Below, one piece after another: positions 49,936-60,888 of a stretch of DNA of 64,000 nucleotides. Location: NCBI GenBank assembly GCA_001312505.1, contig BBDW01000006.1, positions 121,325 through 185,324 on the forward strand, given 5' to 3'. The stretch's first letter is position 1. Each line of letters begins with the position of its first letter. The notes beneath the pieces are model-generated. The model was not told the origin of the DNA. It did not search any database and was given only the letters and a program-made list of their open reading frames with translations. The DNA is from Mediterraneibacter faecis JCM 15917 (lineage in GTDB: Bacteria > Bacillota > Clostridia > Lachnospirales > Lachnospiraceae). The position numbers were made by a program, and so were the translations under genes.

Positions 49936-50463
49936 ATGGCTGAGAAGATTAAAGTGTTAATTTCAGAGGAAGAAGTAGATGCAAGAATCCGTGAACTCGG
50001 AGAAAAGATCAGTAAAGAGTATGAAGGAAAGCAGATCCATCTGATCTGTGTTCTGAAAGGTGGAGTATTCTTTATGTGTGAACTCGCAAAGAGAATTACA
50101 GTTCCGGTATCTATGGACTTTATGTGTGTTGGAAGCTATGGAGACGGAACAAAGTCCAGTGGTGTTGTAAGACTTGCGAAAGATCTGGATGAGTCTATTG
50201 AGAATAAGGAAGTATTGATCGTGGAGGATATCATTGATTCCGGTAATACACTGTATTATCTGATGGACGTACTTCGTCAGAGAAAGCCGGCAAGTCTCCG
50301 TCTTTGCACATTACTTGATAAACCAGACCGCCGTGTGAAAGATGTGCACGTAGACTGGACAGGATTTGAGATTCCGGATGAGTTCGTAGTTGGATACGGA
50401 CTGGATTATGCACAGAAGTATAGAAATCTTCCATACATCGGAGTAGTAGAAGTCGCAGAATAG
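49936..50463 (+). CDS. hpt: Hypoxanthine phosphoribosyltransferase
   Basis: 175 residues. Makes IMP/GMP from hypoxanthine or guanine and PRPP. PRPP motif VLIVEDIIDSGNTL; the flexible-loop SYGDGTKSSG; C-terminal VVGYGLDYAQKYRNLPYIG. The ATG at 49936 is close behind tilS. Complements the adenine deaminase elsewhere in the window. No frame break. Confidence 0.96.
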   Translation: MAEKIKVLISEEEVDARIRELGEKISKEYEGKQIHLICVLKGGVFFMCELAKRITVPVSMDFMCVGSYGDGTKSSGVVRLAKDLDESIENKEVLIVEDIIDSGNTLYYLMDVLRQRKPASLRLCTLLDKPDRRVKDVHVDWTGFEIPDEFVVGYGLDYAQKYRNLPYIGVVEVAE

Positions 50464-50481
50464 AAAGGAAGCAATAATAAA

Positions 50482-52323
50482 TTGAATAATGACAGAAAAA
50501 GCAGAGGTCTGAGTGGGGGGGCAACGATCATCAGTTTTGTTGTGATCCTTGTTGTGGTTCTGTGGATGGCGAACCAGCTTCAGATGCATCAGCAGGAGAT
50601 GACATATACCTCCTTTGTCTCTGCAGTACAGGAAAAAAATGTTTCTGATGTCTACATCAATCAGAACAGTGCAGTTCCGACAGGAACCGTCTCTGTTACA
50701 TTGAAAGATGATGGTAATACAAGGAAAGTGAATGTGTCAGATGTTGAGCAGGTAGAGAAGCTTCTGACAGAGAATCAGGTGGAGTACAGGCTTTCGGATG
50801 TACCGAAGGATTCTATGTTGACAACAGTTGTAGTTCCGATGCTGATCACACTTGGTGGAGTATTTCTGATCTTTTTCCTGATGAGCCGTCAGAACGGCGG
50901 GGGGAAATTCTAAGGCGATGAACTTTGGAAAGAGCCGCGCAAAGATGAGTACGAAGAATGAGATCAAGGTTACATTTCGTGATGTTGCAGGATTGAGAGA
51001 AGAGAAGGAAGAACTGGAGGAGATCGTAGATTTTCTGAAAGATCCGAAGAAATACATCCAGGTTGGAGCACGTATCCCAAAAGGTGTTCTTTTAGAAGGA
51101 CCTCCGGGAACCGGTAAGACACTTCTTGCAAAGGCTGTAGCCGGTGAGGCAGGAGTACCATTTTTCAGCATTTCGGGCTCAGATTTCGTTGAGATGTTTG
51201 TTGGTGTGGGTGCTTCCCGTGTCCGTGATCTGTTCCAGGATGCGAAGAAGAACGCACCATGTATCATATTTATTGATGAGATCGATGCAGTCGCAAGACG
51301 CCGCGGAAGCGGTCTTGGCGGTGGTCATGATGAGCGTGAGCAGACCCTGAACCAGCTCCTTGTAGAGATGGATGGATTTGGTGTAAATGAAGGCATTATC
51401 GTAATGGCAGCGACAAACCGTAAGGATATTCTGGATCCTGCAATCTTAAGACCGGGAAGATTTGACCGTGATGTTCTTGTCGGACGTCCGGATGTAGGCG
51501 GCAGAGAAGAGATCCTGAAAGTTCATGCGAGAAATAAGCCGCTTGGAGATGATGTGGATCTGAAGCAGATTGCCCAGACAACGGCAGGATTTTCAGGAGC
51601 AGATCTTGAGAATCTTCTCAACGAGGCTGCAATTCTGGCAGCGAAGGAGAACCGGGTGTACATTCAGCAGTCTGATATCCGTCATGCATTTGTGAAGGTC
51701 GGAATCGGTCCGGAGAAGAAGAGCCGTATCGTTTCTGAGAAAGAACGCAGGATTACAGCTTATCATGAAGCCGGACACGCGATCTTGTTCCATTTGCTTC
51801 CGGATGTAGGACCGGTTTACAGTGTATCTATCATTCCGACAGGCGGAGCCGGCGGATATACGATGCCGCTTCCGGAGAAGGATGATATGTTCAATACAAA
51901 GGGCATATGCTTCAGGAAATTACAGTTTCCCTTGGCGGACGTGTTGCAGAAGAAGAGATTTTTGATGATATCACAACGGGAGCTTCCCAGGATATCAAGC
52001 AGGCAACAGCAATTGCAAAATCAATGATCACGAAGTTCGGTATGTCTGAAAGACTGGGACTGATCAATTATGATAATGACAGCGATGAAGTATTCATTGG
52101 ACGTGATTTCGGTCATACATCAAGAGGGTATGGCGAAAAAGTGGCCGGAACGATTGATGAAGAAGTGAAACGTATTATTGATGAGTGTTATTTGAAAGCG
52201 CGTACACTTATTCAGGAGTATCATCCGGTACTCGAGAAGTGTGCACAACTGCTTCTTGAGAAGGAAAAGATAACAAGAAGTGAATTCGAAGCACTGTTTG
52301 CAGACAGTGAGGTTGAAGGATAG
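50482..52323 (+). CDS. ftsH: ATP-dependent zinc metalloprotease FtsH (two frame breaks)
   Basis: About 610 residues. Membrane protease for quality control. The start is TTG 50482 (MNNDRKSRG) after AGAAAGGAAG; two helices flank a short outside domain. AAA+ motifs GPPGTGKT (Walker A), [10 protein letters not shown] (Walker B), second region of homology [10 protein letters not shown]. The zinc site HEAGH is present at about residue 415. A 6-G run near 50899-50904 (five expected) and a lost G near 51904 ([14 protein letters not shown]) break the frame, the latter between the HEAGH and the C-terminal protease part. An essential housekeeping gene, so error is likely. Confidence 0.93.
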
Positions 52324-52349
52324 TAGTCATTATATGTATTTAGGATAAG

Positions 52350-52395
52350 ATACCCTCTGCCGGCGGGCAATCCCGTGTTGGCCGGGGGGTATTTT
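52350..52395 (+). terminator. Terminator after ftsH
   Basis: ATACCCTCTGCCGGC pairs with GCCGGGGGGTAT (with a G run in the right arm), then TTTTATTTT. Confidence 0.8.
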
Positions 52396-52438
52396 ATTTT
52401 AGATAGTTTTAAGAATTGAGTTAAAGGAGGCTAAACAG

Positions 52439-54496
52439 GTGAATAGAGAAGCACTGTTTTGTGACGGTACAGGTGATTATGTCTGTCCGGCAGAGCCTGA
52501 GATAAATGAAAAAGTAGTGTTGCGATTTCGTACGGCACACAATGATGTTGATGAAGTGAAACTTCACATCGGAGAACAGGAGTATCCTATGTGGAAGACA
52601 CGTACGAACGGTGAATTTGACTTTTACGAGATTGAGTATCAGCTTGGTGAGGATATCTTAAGATATTGTTTTGAAATCAAGCAGGGAGCAGAAATCTGTT
52701 TTTATAGTAGGTATGGAATAACAGGGAAAAAAGAAAACTATTATGATTTTATTATTTCGCCGGGATTTAAGACACCCGAGTGGGCGAAAGGTGCTGTGAT
52801 GTACCAGATCTTTGTCGATCGCTTTTATAATGGAGATCCGACAAATGATGTGGAGGATAACGAATATATTTATATTGGGGGCACCGAGCCGCAAGGTGAA
52901 GGATTGGAATCAGGCACCGGAGGCAATGGATATCCGTAATTTTTACGGCGGGGATTTACAGGGTGTTTTAGATAAGCTGGATTATCTGCAGGATCTTGGA
53001 GTTGAAGTTATTTACTTCAATCCGTTGTTTGTTTCTCCGTCGAATCATAAGTATGATATTCAGGATTATGATTACATAGATCCGCATTATGGAAAGATTG
53101 TTGTGGATGACGGAGAAGTACTTCCGGTAGGTGCAAAGGATAATATCCATGCGACAAAGTATCAGCAACGCACAGGAGATATCCGTAACCTTGAGGCAAG
53201 TAATCAGCTGTTTATCAAACTGGTAGAAGAGATGCATAAGCGAGGAATGCGTGTAATTCTGGATGGTGTATTCAATCATTGTGGCTCTTTTAACAAATGG
53301 ATGGACAGAGAACGTATCTATGAGCCGCAGCCGGACTATCCAAAGGGAGCATATGTAAGTAAAGAAAGTCCATATAACAGCTTTTTCCTGTTCCATGATG
53401 CGAGAAATGAGCTCTGGCCTTATAACGGAACATATGATGGCTGGTGGGACATGATACACTGCCAAAGCTCGATTATGAGGATTCACCACAGCTTGAGCAG
53501 TACATTATGGATATCGGAAGAAAATGGGTATCACCGCCGTACAACGTAGACGGATGGCGTCTTGATGTTGCGGCGGACCTTGGATTCAGTAATGAATACA
53601 ACCATATCTTCTGGAAGCGATTCCGAAAGGAAGTTAAGGATGCGAATCCGGATGCAATTATATTGGCAGAACATTATGGAGATCCGCAGGATTGGCTCCA
53701 GGGAGATGAGTGGGACAGCGTTATGAATTATGACGCATTTATGGAACCGCTGACCTGGTTTTTGACTGGTATGGAGAAGCATAGTGATGAATATCGTCCG
53801 GATCTGTGTGGAAATGCTGATAACTTTGTCGGAGCGATGCGTCATTTTATGGCAAGTATGCTGACACCATCTCTTCAGATGGCAATGAATGAACTTTCCA
53901 ACCATGACCATTCTCGTTTCCTGACACGTACGAACCACAAGGCAGGACGTGTGGCACAGCTTGGAACAGAAGCAGCTGAAAAGGATGTGAATAAGGCAAT
54001 CTTACGAGAAGCGGTTATTATGCAGATGACCTGGATTGGTGCGCCGACGATTTATTATGGTGATGAGGCAGGACTTTGTGGATTCACCGATCCGGATAAC
54101 CGGAGAACTTTCCCATGGGGGAACGAAGACAAAGAACTTCAGGCATTCCACAAAGAAGTGATCCGTATCCACAAGGAAGAGAAGCCGTTGAAAAAGGGTT
54201 CTATCAAGCTATTGGCTTCGGATGAAAATCTGCTGGCCTATGGAAGATTTGAAGCGGGTGAACAGATTGTCGTTGTTGTGAATAACAGTGATGAACTTCG
54301 TACAGTGACCGTACCGGTATGGTATGCGGGTGTAGAGATGGAAGGACGGATGAAACGACTGATCTACTCTTATGAAAACGGTTATACGACAGAATATGAC
54401 GAGTATATCGTACAAGATGGAGAGATTGTCCTGAATATGGGATCTCATTCAGCAATCGTATTAAAGCCGGCAGAAGCATTGAGGTTGATGCCGTAA
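52439..54496 (+). CDS. GH13 glycosidase, neopullulanase/cyclomaltodextrinase-like (two frame breaks)
   Basis: About 685 residues. The N-terminal domain (residues 1-105) resembles the CBM34-like domain of this group. The catalytic barrel has GAVMYQIFVDRF, GVFNHCG, DGWRLDVA (nucleophile Asp), ILAEHYGD (acid/base Glu) and NELSNHDHSR. Breaks are at a 5-G run near 52877 (restoring SRKVKDWNQAPEAM) and near 53451 (restoring DTLPKLDYEDSPQLEQYI). The GTG at 52439 follows AAAGGAGGCTAAACAG. No signal peptide, so it works inside the cell on maltodextrin-type sugars. Confidence 0.92.
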
Positions 54497-54549
54497 GAAG
54501 TGGAACGGTATTTTGCAGATAAAGAAAGAGCATTATACAAGAATAATAA

Positions 54550-54595
54550 AAATACGGGATGAGCAGTTTTAACATCTGTTCATCCGTATTTGTTT
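54550..54595. terminator. Bidirectional terminator between glycosidase and map
   Basis: AAATACGGGATGAGCAG pairs with CTGTTCATCCGTATTT with a small internal mismatch. Confidence 0.85.
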
Positions 54596-54617
54596 TGATG
54601 TTGGGATCCTGGTATTA

Positions 54618-55480
54618 TTATTTTGTCAGAACCTCTGCACCATTCTCTGTGATGAGTACCATGTACTCAATCTGAGCAGAAAGACCGTCATCCATTGTAT
54701 AAACAGTCCAGTCATTGTCCTCATCTACGAAGAAGTCAGGGCTGCCTTCGTTGATCATAGGCTCAATCGTGAACATCATACCTGGAACGAGAAGCATCTC
54801 ACTTCCCTTTGGTGTCACATAGCTGACAAAAGGATCTTCATGGAATTCCAGACCGACACCGTGTCCGCCGATATCCTCTACAACAGAGTATCCGTTTGCA
54901 CGGGCATGTGTATTGATCGCATCTGCGATATCACCTAAATGTCCCAAGGCTTCGCAGCCTCAAGTCCAAGCTTCACACACTCTTCTGTGACGCGGACGAT
55001 GCGCTCTGCACGTTCAGATACTTTTCCCATCTTGAACATACGGGAGGCATCAGAGAAATATCCGTCAAGAATAGTGGATACATCAACATTGATAATATCT
55101 CCCTCTTCCAGAATGATATTCTCATCCGGAATGCCGTGACAAATCTCATTATTAATAGAAGTACACACGCTCTTAGGGAATCCCTGATAATTGAGCGGAG
55201 CTGGGATACCACCGTGTTCTTTTGTGAAACGATATACGATGTCATCAATCTCCTGTGTGCTCATTCCAATGTGGATCTGTCTTGCTACTTCATCCAGGAT
55301 CGCTGTATTAAGCTCAGCACTTTTTCTGATCTTTTCAATCTGGAATGGAGTTTTTAAAATCTTACGTGTCGGAACAATCTCACCACGTTCAGCATGCATC
55401 ATTATCTTTTCTTCAATCGGCATATGGCATTTCTTATACTTCTTGCCGCTGCCGCACCAGCACAATTCATTTCTTTCCAT
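54618..55480 (-). CDS. map: Type I methionine aminopeptidase with N-terminal SEC-C zinc motif (frameshifted)
   Basis: About 288 residues. Removes initiator methionine from nascent proteins. The start is at 55480 (MERNELCWCGSGKKYKKC), which carries a SEC-C zinc motif for ribosome targeting. Metal-ligand motifs: VDVSTILDGYFSDAS, VEDIGGHGVG, FTIEPMI. A break near 54944 (TGGGACAT where TGGGGACAT is expected) separates EAAKPW from GHLGDIADAI. It faces the glycosidase across a shared terminator. Confidence 0.93.
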
Positions 55481-55615
55481 GATATTACCTCTTCTAAAAA
55501 TCACTTATTTTCACTGTTTCTACTTATTTTATCACATAATTCGACAAAAAGATACATGTTATGCTTGCCGAGAACGTAAAAATATAGTACGATTAAGATT
55601 CAGATAGGAGTGATA

Positions 55616-56203
55616 ATGCATATGTGGTATTGGGCGATTATGGTACTGCTGATTTTAGGAAGTATCGCACTTCTTTGCAGTACATTTATAAGTGTAAAAA
55701 AGAATAAGGCACAGGACGCAGAGCGGAGAAAGCAATCCAAGAAAGGAAAGCGTTACAAGGCAGATCAGGGATATGATCCAGAAGAGGAAGAGGATCAGCC
55801 GCAGGGAAAGAAGAGACGCAGTTCAGGGCAGAACAGTTCTGTGGATTCAGCGAAGCGTTCTTCTAAAAAGAGAAGACAGTGGAAGATTATACTGGAAGAT
55901 CTGGATACATGGCAGAAATATAGCTTTATATTCTATGATGAAGTGGGAATCGGAAGAGCAAAGAGGAATGACAATTATGAGAAGTATCTTCCACTGCATG
56001 AGGATGGAAGGGTATCCAAGCAGCACTGTGTGATCATACAGAGAGGTGACTGTTTGTATCTGATGGATGATGGTTCCAAGAATGGAACATATCTGAATGG
56101 AATCCTGGTAGATCGTCCGACAGAGGTTCAGAGAGAAGATGTGATTGGCGTTGGGGGGGAGACCAGACTGGAGATTCTCAGAATCTTAAGAGAAAGTGAA
56201 TAA
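55616..56203 (+). CDS. Membrane-anchored FHA-domain protein
   Basis: 195 residues. One N-terminal helix (WYWAIMVLLILGSIALLCSTF), a basic disordered linker of about 60 residues, then an FHA domain with VGIGRAKRND, VSKQHCVI, LMDDGSKNGTYLNG. FHA domains bind phosphothreonine, so it may act with a Ser/Thr kinase; none lies in the window. The start at ATG 55616 is preferred to GTG 55610 because of spacing from the GGAG site. A 6-G run near 56154 gives GVGGETRL. Confidence 0.85.
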   Translation: MHMWYWAIMVLLILGSIALLCSTFISVKKNKAQDAERRKQSKKGKRYKADQGYDPEEEEDQPQGKKRRSSGQNSSVDSAKRSSKKRRQWKIILEDLDTWQKYSFIFYDEVGIGRAKRNDNYEKYLPLHEDGRVSKQHCVIIQRGDCLYLMDDGSKNGTYLNGILVDRPTEVQREDVIGVGGETRLEILRILRESE

Positions 56204-56218
56204 TGAATTTACAGGCAA

Positions 56219-56256
56219 GGAAGTCCGGCGGAAAAGTCAGGACTTCTTTTTCTTTT
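56219..56256 (+). terminator. Terminator after FHA gene
   Basis: GGAAGTCC pairs with GGACTTCT and is followed by TTTTCTTTT. Confidence 0.7.
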
Positions 56257-56407
56257 AGATCGTAAAATGAAGAGTCTGTGTGAAAGTAACAGTTGAGTAA
56301 GGAAGATCATATAGTAGTTATATATAGCCGCCGGATTTATAAGCTGCAATCAACAGGAATGTGGATAGCAGGGACGGCACAACTTATTGTCAGTGGGAGT
56401 GAGCAAT

Positions 56408-56812
56408 ATGTACCAGAAATTGCCTTATTATATGGCCTATCCGATACAGACAGAATATGATGAGAGAGCAGAAAGGACAGACCTGGAGTATATGAAAAGC
56501 CTGTATCCGGATCTTCCAAAGAGAATACTGCCTTATGTCGAAGAGGAATGTGACAGGATGGAATACACGGGGGGGAGTGTGATGTTTGACGTTTACCCGG
56601 ATAAATTGCAGCTACGCATCATGTGCAACAGAATTTGCGAAAATGTAAAAAAGCAGGAGAAAATGTTTGCCGGGGGGGAAGAACGGATGTTAAGAAATCT
56701 GGCGGAAGTCCTGTTGTATCAGGAAATCTACCGACGCAGGGGGGGAGAACAGAGAAAAAGGAAACAAAAAATTTACAGTTATTGTTCATTGCCAGGAAAA
56801 TCTATGATATAA
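56408..56812 (+). CDS. Conserved hypothetical protein
   Basis: About 134 residues from ATG 56408 (MYQKLPYYMAYPIQTEYDER). It contains DLEYMKSLYPDLPKRILPYVEEECDRMEY and a basic C-terminal part. No known domain. G runs near 56570, 56674 and 56740 lie in it; the last may shift the frame, so the end from RRGGEQRKRKQKIY may be wrong. It precedes the shikimate kinase gene by about 50 bases. Function unknown. Confidence 0.6.
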   Translation: MYQKLPYYMAYPIQTEYDERAERTDLEYMKSLYPDLPKRILPYVEEECDRMEYTGGSVMFDVYPDKLQLRIMCNRICENVKKQEKMFAGGEERMLRNLAEVLLYQEIYRRRGGEQRKRKQKIYSYCSLPGKSMI

Positions 56813-56864
56813 TCATTCAGATTACAACAAAAGAAACGGATTCAGAAGAAGGGAACAGATACAG

Positions 56865-57383
56865 ATGAAAAGTAATCTTATATTTATCGGTATGCCGGCT
56901 GTCGGAAAAAGTACAGTTGGTATTGTAGTAGCAAAAAGACTTGGAAAAGGTTTCATAGATTCAGATCTTCTGATTCAGGAACAAGAAGGAAAGCTTCTGC
57001 GTGAAATCATAGCAGAAGTCGGTGATGATGGGTTTTTAAAAATCGAAAATCAGGTAAATCGTGATATAAAAGCAGAAAATGCGGTTATTTCTCCGGGCGG
57101 AAGTGTTGTCTATTGCGAGGAAGCAATGAAACATTTCAAAGAAATCGGAATTGTTGTATATCTTCATGCTTCTTATCAGACAATAAAGAAGAGAATCAGA
57201 AATCCTCAAAAAAGAGGAGTTGTTTTGAAGGACGGTCAGACATTAAAAGACCTGTATGACGAGCGAAAAGTCCTTTTTGAGAAGTATGCAGATGTGACAA
57301 TCAGTGAAGAGGGCTGTCAGATTGAAGAAACAATAGAAAATGTACTTGATACTATTGAGAATTACTCTCAAAATAAAGCGTGA
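56865..57383 (+). CDS. aroK: Shikimate kinase
   Basis: 172 residues. P-loop GMPAVGKST, DSDLLIQ (shikimate-binding Asp), GGSVVYCEEAM, ending with a lid region. Phosphorylates shikimate in aromatic amino acid synthesis. The ATG at 56865 has a weak site. No other aro gene lies in the window. Some divergent members of this fold have other substrates, so the assignment is good but not certain. Confidence 0.82.
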   Translation: MKSNLIFIGMPAVGKSTVGIVVAKRLGKGFIDSDLLIQEQEGKLLREIIAEVGDDGFLKIENQVNRDIKAENAVISPGGSVVYCEEAMKHFKEIGIVVYLHASYQTIKKRIRNPQKRGVVLKDGQTLKDLYDERKVLFEKYADVTISEEGCQIEETIENVLDTIENYSQNKA

Positions 57384-57564
57384 ATATTACCGTCATAGAA
57401 AAAGGGGGATTCCACAATGAAAGATTTTGTGTTATAGTTATGTATGGATTATATTGTAATTAAGATAGATAGTTCTTTTCGTATAGATAAAGACACAAGA
57501 ATAAATCGTTACTGAACACAGAATCTGTGGGAAGTAATACAGAATCGGACAATTGAGGTGCAAA

Positions 57565-58857
57565 ATGGAGCAATATATTATTAAGGGTGGTAATCCGCTG
57601 GTTGGGGAAGTTGAAATCGGCGGAGCTAAGAATGCGGCACTTGGAATTCTTGCAGCTGCAATCATGGCAGATGAACCGGTTTTGATTGAGAATCTTCCGG
57701 ATGTGAATGACATTAATGTCATGCTGGAGGCAATCGAGGGAATCGGTGCAATGGTACAGAGAATTGACAGACATACAGTAAAGATCAATGGAAATACAAT
57801 TGGAGATTTCAGTATTGATTATGACTATATTAAGAAGATCAGAGCGTCTTATTATTTGTTAGGTGCACTTCTTGGAAAATACAAGAGAGCAGAAGTAGCA
57901 CTTCCGGGAGGATGCAATATCGGAAGCAGACCGATCGATCAGCATCTGAAAGGATTCCGTGCACTTGGAGCAGATGTAGACATTGAGTATGGTAAGATTG
58001 TTGCAGAGGCGGAAGAGCTGAAGGGAACACATCTTTATTTCGATGTTGTGACTGTAGGTGCAACGATCAACGTAATGATGGCAGCAGCTATGGCTGACGG
58101 TCTTACGATCATGGAGAACGTAGCGAAAGAGCCACATGTTGTAGATGTAGCGAACTTCCTGAACAGCATGGGAGCAAATATCCGTGGTGCAGGAACAGAC
58201 GTGATCAAGATCCGTGGAGTGAAGTCCCTGCACAAGGCAGAGTACTCCATCATTCCGGATCAGATCGAAGCAGGAACATTTATGTTTGCCGCTGCAGCAA
58301 CACGCGGAGATGTGACAGTGCTCAATGTGATTCCGAAGCATTTAGATGCAACGATCTCCAAGCTGGTAGATATCGGATGTGAAGTGGAAGAATTTGACGA
58401 TGCAGTCCGTGTAGTGGCTAAGGGACGTCTGACAAGTACACAGGTGAAGACATTACCATATCCGGGATATCCGACAGACATGCAGCCACAGATCGGGGTT
58501 GTGCTTGCACTCGCAAAGGGAACAAGTACGATCACAGAAAGTATCTTCGAGAATCGTTTTAAATATTTAGATGAGCTGGCACGTATGGGTGCGAATATCA
58601 AAGTTGAAGGCAATTCAGCAACGATCGAGGGTGTTGAGAAATTTACAGCAGCAAGAGTCAGCGCGCCGGATCTTCGTGCAGGAGCTGCGCTTTGCATCGC
58701 AGGACTTGCAACAGAAGGAATTACGATCGTAGATGATATTGTTTATATCCAGAGAGGATACGAACGCTTTGAAGAGAAACTCAGAAGTCTGGGTGGAATC
58801 ATTGAGAAAGTGTCCAGTGAAAAAGAGATTCAGAAATTCAAATTAAAAGTTGGCTAA
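57565..58857 (+). CDS. murA: UDP-N-acetylglucosamine 1-carboxyvinyltransferase
   Basis: 430 residues. First committed step of peptidoglycan synthesis. IKGGNPLVGEVEIGGAKNAAL start, catalytic Cys in LPGGCNIGSRPIDQHLKG, and PDLRAGAALCIAGL near the end. The ATG at 57565 follows TTGAGGTG. A first in-frame ATG at 57553 has no site. No frame break. Confidence 0.96.
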   Translation: MEQYIIKGGNPLVGEVEIGGAKNAALGILAAAIMADEPVLIENLPDVNDINVMLEAIEGIGAMVQRIDRHTVKINGNTIGDFSIDYDYIKKIRASYYLLGALLGKYKRAEVALPGGCNIGSRPIDQHLKGFRALGADVDIEYGKIVAEAEELKGTHLYFDVVTVGATINVMMAAAMADGLTIMENVAKEPHVVDVANFLNSMGANIRGAGTDVIKIRGVKSLHKAEYSIIPDQIEAGTFMFAAAATRGDVTVLNVIPKHLDATISKLVDIGCEVEEFDDAVRVVAKGRLTSTQVKTLPYPGYPTDMQPQIGVVLALAKGTSTITESIFENRFKYLDELARMGANIKVEGNSATIEGVEKFTAARVSAPDLRAGAALCIAGLATEGITIVDDIVYIQRGYERFEEKLRSLGGIIEKVSSEKEIQKFKLKVG

Positions 58858-58941
58858 ACCGAGGTTACTGTTTACAACAAGCTGCGGCCGGCAGCGAGCC
58901 GATACAGACAGAATCCGAAGAAATATGATGTGAGAATGTAT

Positions 58942-58977
58942 GCAGGTGTCGGAACGAAAGTTCTGATACCTGTTTTC
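58942..58977 (+). terminator. Terminator after murA
   Basis: CAGGTGTCGGAAC pairs with GTTCTGATACCTG, followed by TTTTC. Confidence 0.85.
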
Positions 58978-59074
58978 AGTTTATATGTCAGGAGTTATGG
59001 CGTAATAGGCAATCAGGCAGGTCGAATGAAACAGTGGCGGGATATCAATAAGAAAACAGCAGGAGCAACGAACG

Positions 59075-60550
59075 ATGAATGAATTTGAACAGGCAGAAGA
59101 ACGGAGAAAAAGACAGAGAGAAGAAATCAAACAAAAGAGAATCAGACAGCTCAGACGAAGAATGACTATTTCCGGCTGTATTTTGTTGTGCATAATCATA
59201 GCGCTGGCAGCCTTTGCAGTCAATGTGGCTAAGAAAAAGAAACTGGCAGCAGAACAGAAAAAACAACTGGAGCAGGAGATTGCACAGATGAATGAATCGC
59301 TGAATGACTGCTACAACACTTTCCTGACGGATAATGGAGTGTCAGTGGAAAAGTCTGATGTTACAGCATTTACGAAATGGCTGGAAAAGAACTATTCTGA
59401 AGAGATGGATGATTTATTTCCGGTTTATCAGAAGAATAAAAAGATAACAACGCAGGATATTTATGATTCCTTTGGAGCAACTTTGCATGTTCTGTCAGAT
59501 ACATACGAAGGAAAATTAAAGGATGAAGCTACCGCTGCGAAGAATCATATCTATGAGAAGAAGGCAGCAGAGAACGGAACCGTGCAGATTACGGCAGCAG
59601 GTGACCTCTGTCTGGAGGAAGATGGATATGTTCTCGATTATTATGATACGGTAAATGACTTGTCTAAATGCATTTCCAAGTCAATTCTGGATCAGACAAA
59701 TGCGGCAGATATTTTCTTCCTGAATCATGAATATTGTATCAGTGACCGTGGAACTCCGCTGGAGGATAAGTATTATGTATTCCGTGCAAAACCAGAACGC
59801 ATGAAGTTGCTGGAACAGATGGGGGGGACAGATATTGTTTCAATTGCGAATAATCACATTTACGATTATGGTGCAGATGCGATGGATGATACGATCGATC
59901 TGTTAGATCAGGCGAAGATCACTCATGTTGGAGGCGGAACGAATCTGGATGAGGCAAAGCAGCCGACTTATTATATTATCAATGGAATCAAGATCGGATT
60001 TGTGGCAGCTTCCGAGGGAGAACAGTATAAATTTACACCGGAAGCAACAGATTCAACGACAGGTATTCTTACATCCTACGACACAACAGAGTATAATCAG
60101 GTGATTGCGGATGCATCAAAGGAATGTGATTATCTGATCGCATATGTTCATTGGGGGGGAACAGAAGATGAGGATATGTATAATTCAACACAGACAGAGC
60201 ATGGAAAAGAATTCCTGAAGTCGGGAGCAGATATTGTGATCGGAGGTCATCCGCATGTACTTCAGGGAATTGAATATACAGAAGATGGACCTATTGTATA
60301 CAGTCTGGGCGATTTCTGGTTTAATGATGAGACAAAATACACGGGACTTCTGAATCTTGAGATTACATCAGAAGGATTGAAGCAGATGTCCTTTACACCG
60401 TGTGAGCAGAAAGACAGCCAGACACAGTATCTGAATAATGCAGAGTCCCAGAGAGCACTTTTTGATCACTTGCAGGAGATTTCGCCGAATATTACAATCG
60501 ATGATACCGGAGTGATCACGGAGTTGAAAGATATTGATGCAGAATCATAA
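59075..60550 (+). CDS. CapA family protein (poly-gamma-glutamate/metallophosphatase-like)
   Basis: 491 residues. N-terminal basic head, one helix (GCILLCIIIALAAFAVNVA), a coiled helix, then a CapA metallo-domain: TAAGDLCLEEDGYV, IFFLNHEYCISDRGTP, VSIANNHIYDYG, AYVHWGGTEDEDMY, IVIGGHPHVLQGIEY. Those positions carry the metal-binding residues. A G run near 60155-60161 gives HWGGTED where HWGTE is usual. The biological role may be in surface polymer or cell wall metabolism. Confidence 0.9.
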   Translation: MNEFEQAEERRKRQREEIKQKRIRQLRRRMTISGCILLCIIIALAAFAVNVAKKKKLAAEQKKQLEQEIAQMNESLNDCYNTFLTDNGVSVEKSDVTAFTKWLEKNYSEEMDDLFPVYQKNKKITTQDIYDSFGATLHVLSDTYEGKLKDEATAAKNHIYEKKAAENGTVQITAAGDLCLEEDGYVLDYYDTVNDLSKCISKSILDQTNAADIFFLNHEYCISDRGTPLEDKYYVFRAKPERMKLLEQMGGTDIVSIANNHIYDYGADAMDDTIDLLDQAKITHVGGGTNLDEAKQPTYYIINGIKIGFVAASEGEQYKFTPEATDSTTGILTSYDTTEYNQVIADASKECDYLIAYVHWGGTEDEDMYNSTQTEHGKEFLKSGADIVIGGHPHVLQGIEYTEDGPIVYSLGDFWFNDETKYTGLLNLEITSEGLKQMSFTPCEQKDSQTQYLNNAESQRALFDHLQEISPNITIDDTGVITELKDIDAES

Positions 60551-60583
60551 ATATAAAAATTTTATCAACTTCAGGAAACGGTA

Positions 60584-60612
60584 TTGACATAATCAACAAG
60601 GTGTTGTATAGT
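60584..60612 (+). promoter_or_regulatory. metK promoter
   Basis: TTGACA, 17 bases, TATAGT, about 30 bases before the riboswitch. Confidence 0.88.
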
Positions 60613-60645
60613 CTGATACGAAACAAAATTAAATAGATGATACTT

Positions 60646-60797
60646 TCTCTTATTCAGAGCAGTGGAGATACAAAGGATCTAAGAAGCTGCGGCAACCCCC
60701 CCTCGTAATAGGAAGGTGCCAACCTGAGCGAGTTATTTCGAACAATAAGAGGATTGTTAAGATAAACTGACAGTCCGCTTGATGCGGGCTGTTTTCA
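60646..60797 (+). promoter_or_regulatory. SAM-I (S-box) riboswitch with terminator, upstream of metK
   Basis: Paired P1 arms TCTTATT (60648-60654) and AATAAGA (60744-60750), AGAGC-GTGGAG, GCGGCAACC and AAGGTGCCAACC are the S-box signature. The terminator ACAGTCCGC/GCGGGCTGT at 60770-60792 with TTTT follows, so SAM should stop transcription of metK. A 7-C run after GGCAA is longer than usual. Confidence 0.93.
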
Positions 60798-60888
60798 TTA
60801 TTGGCAATGTAAGCAAATGAAGACAGCACAAGCGAGAGAAAGTGAGATATTGCTGTGGGGGGGACAGCAATCGGAAAGGAGAACAGAT

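Noticed and set aside
60817..60888. Upstream extension of metK from ATG 60817
   Set aside because: It lies in the riboswitch leader, has no ribosome site and does not resemble MetK; the strong site favours 60889.
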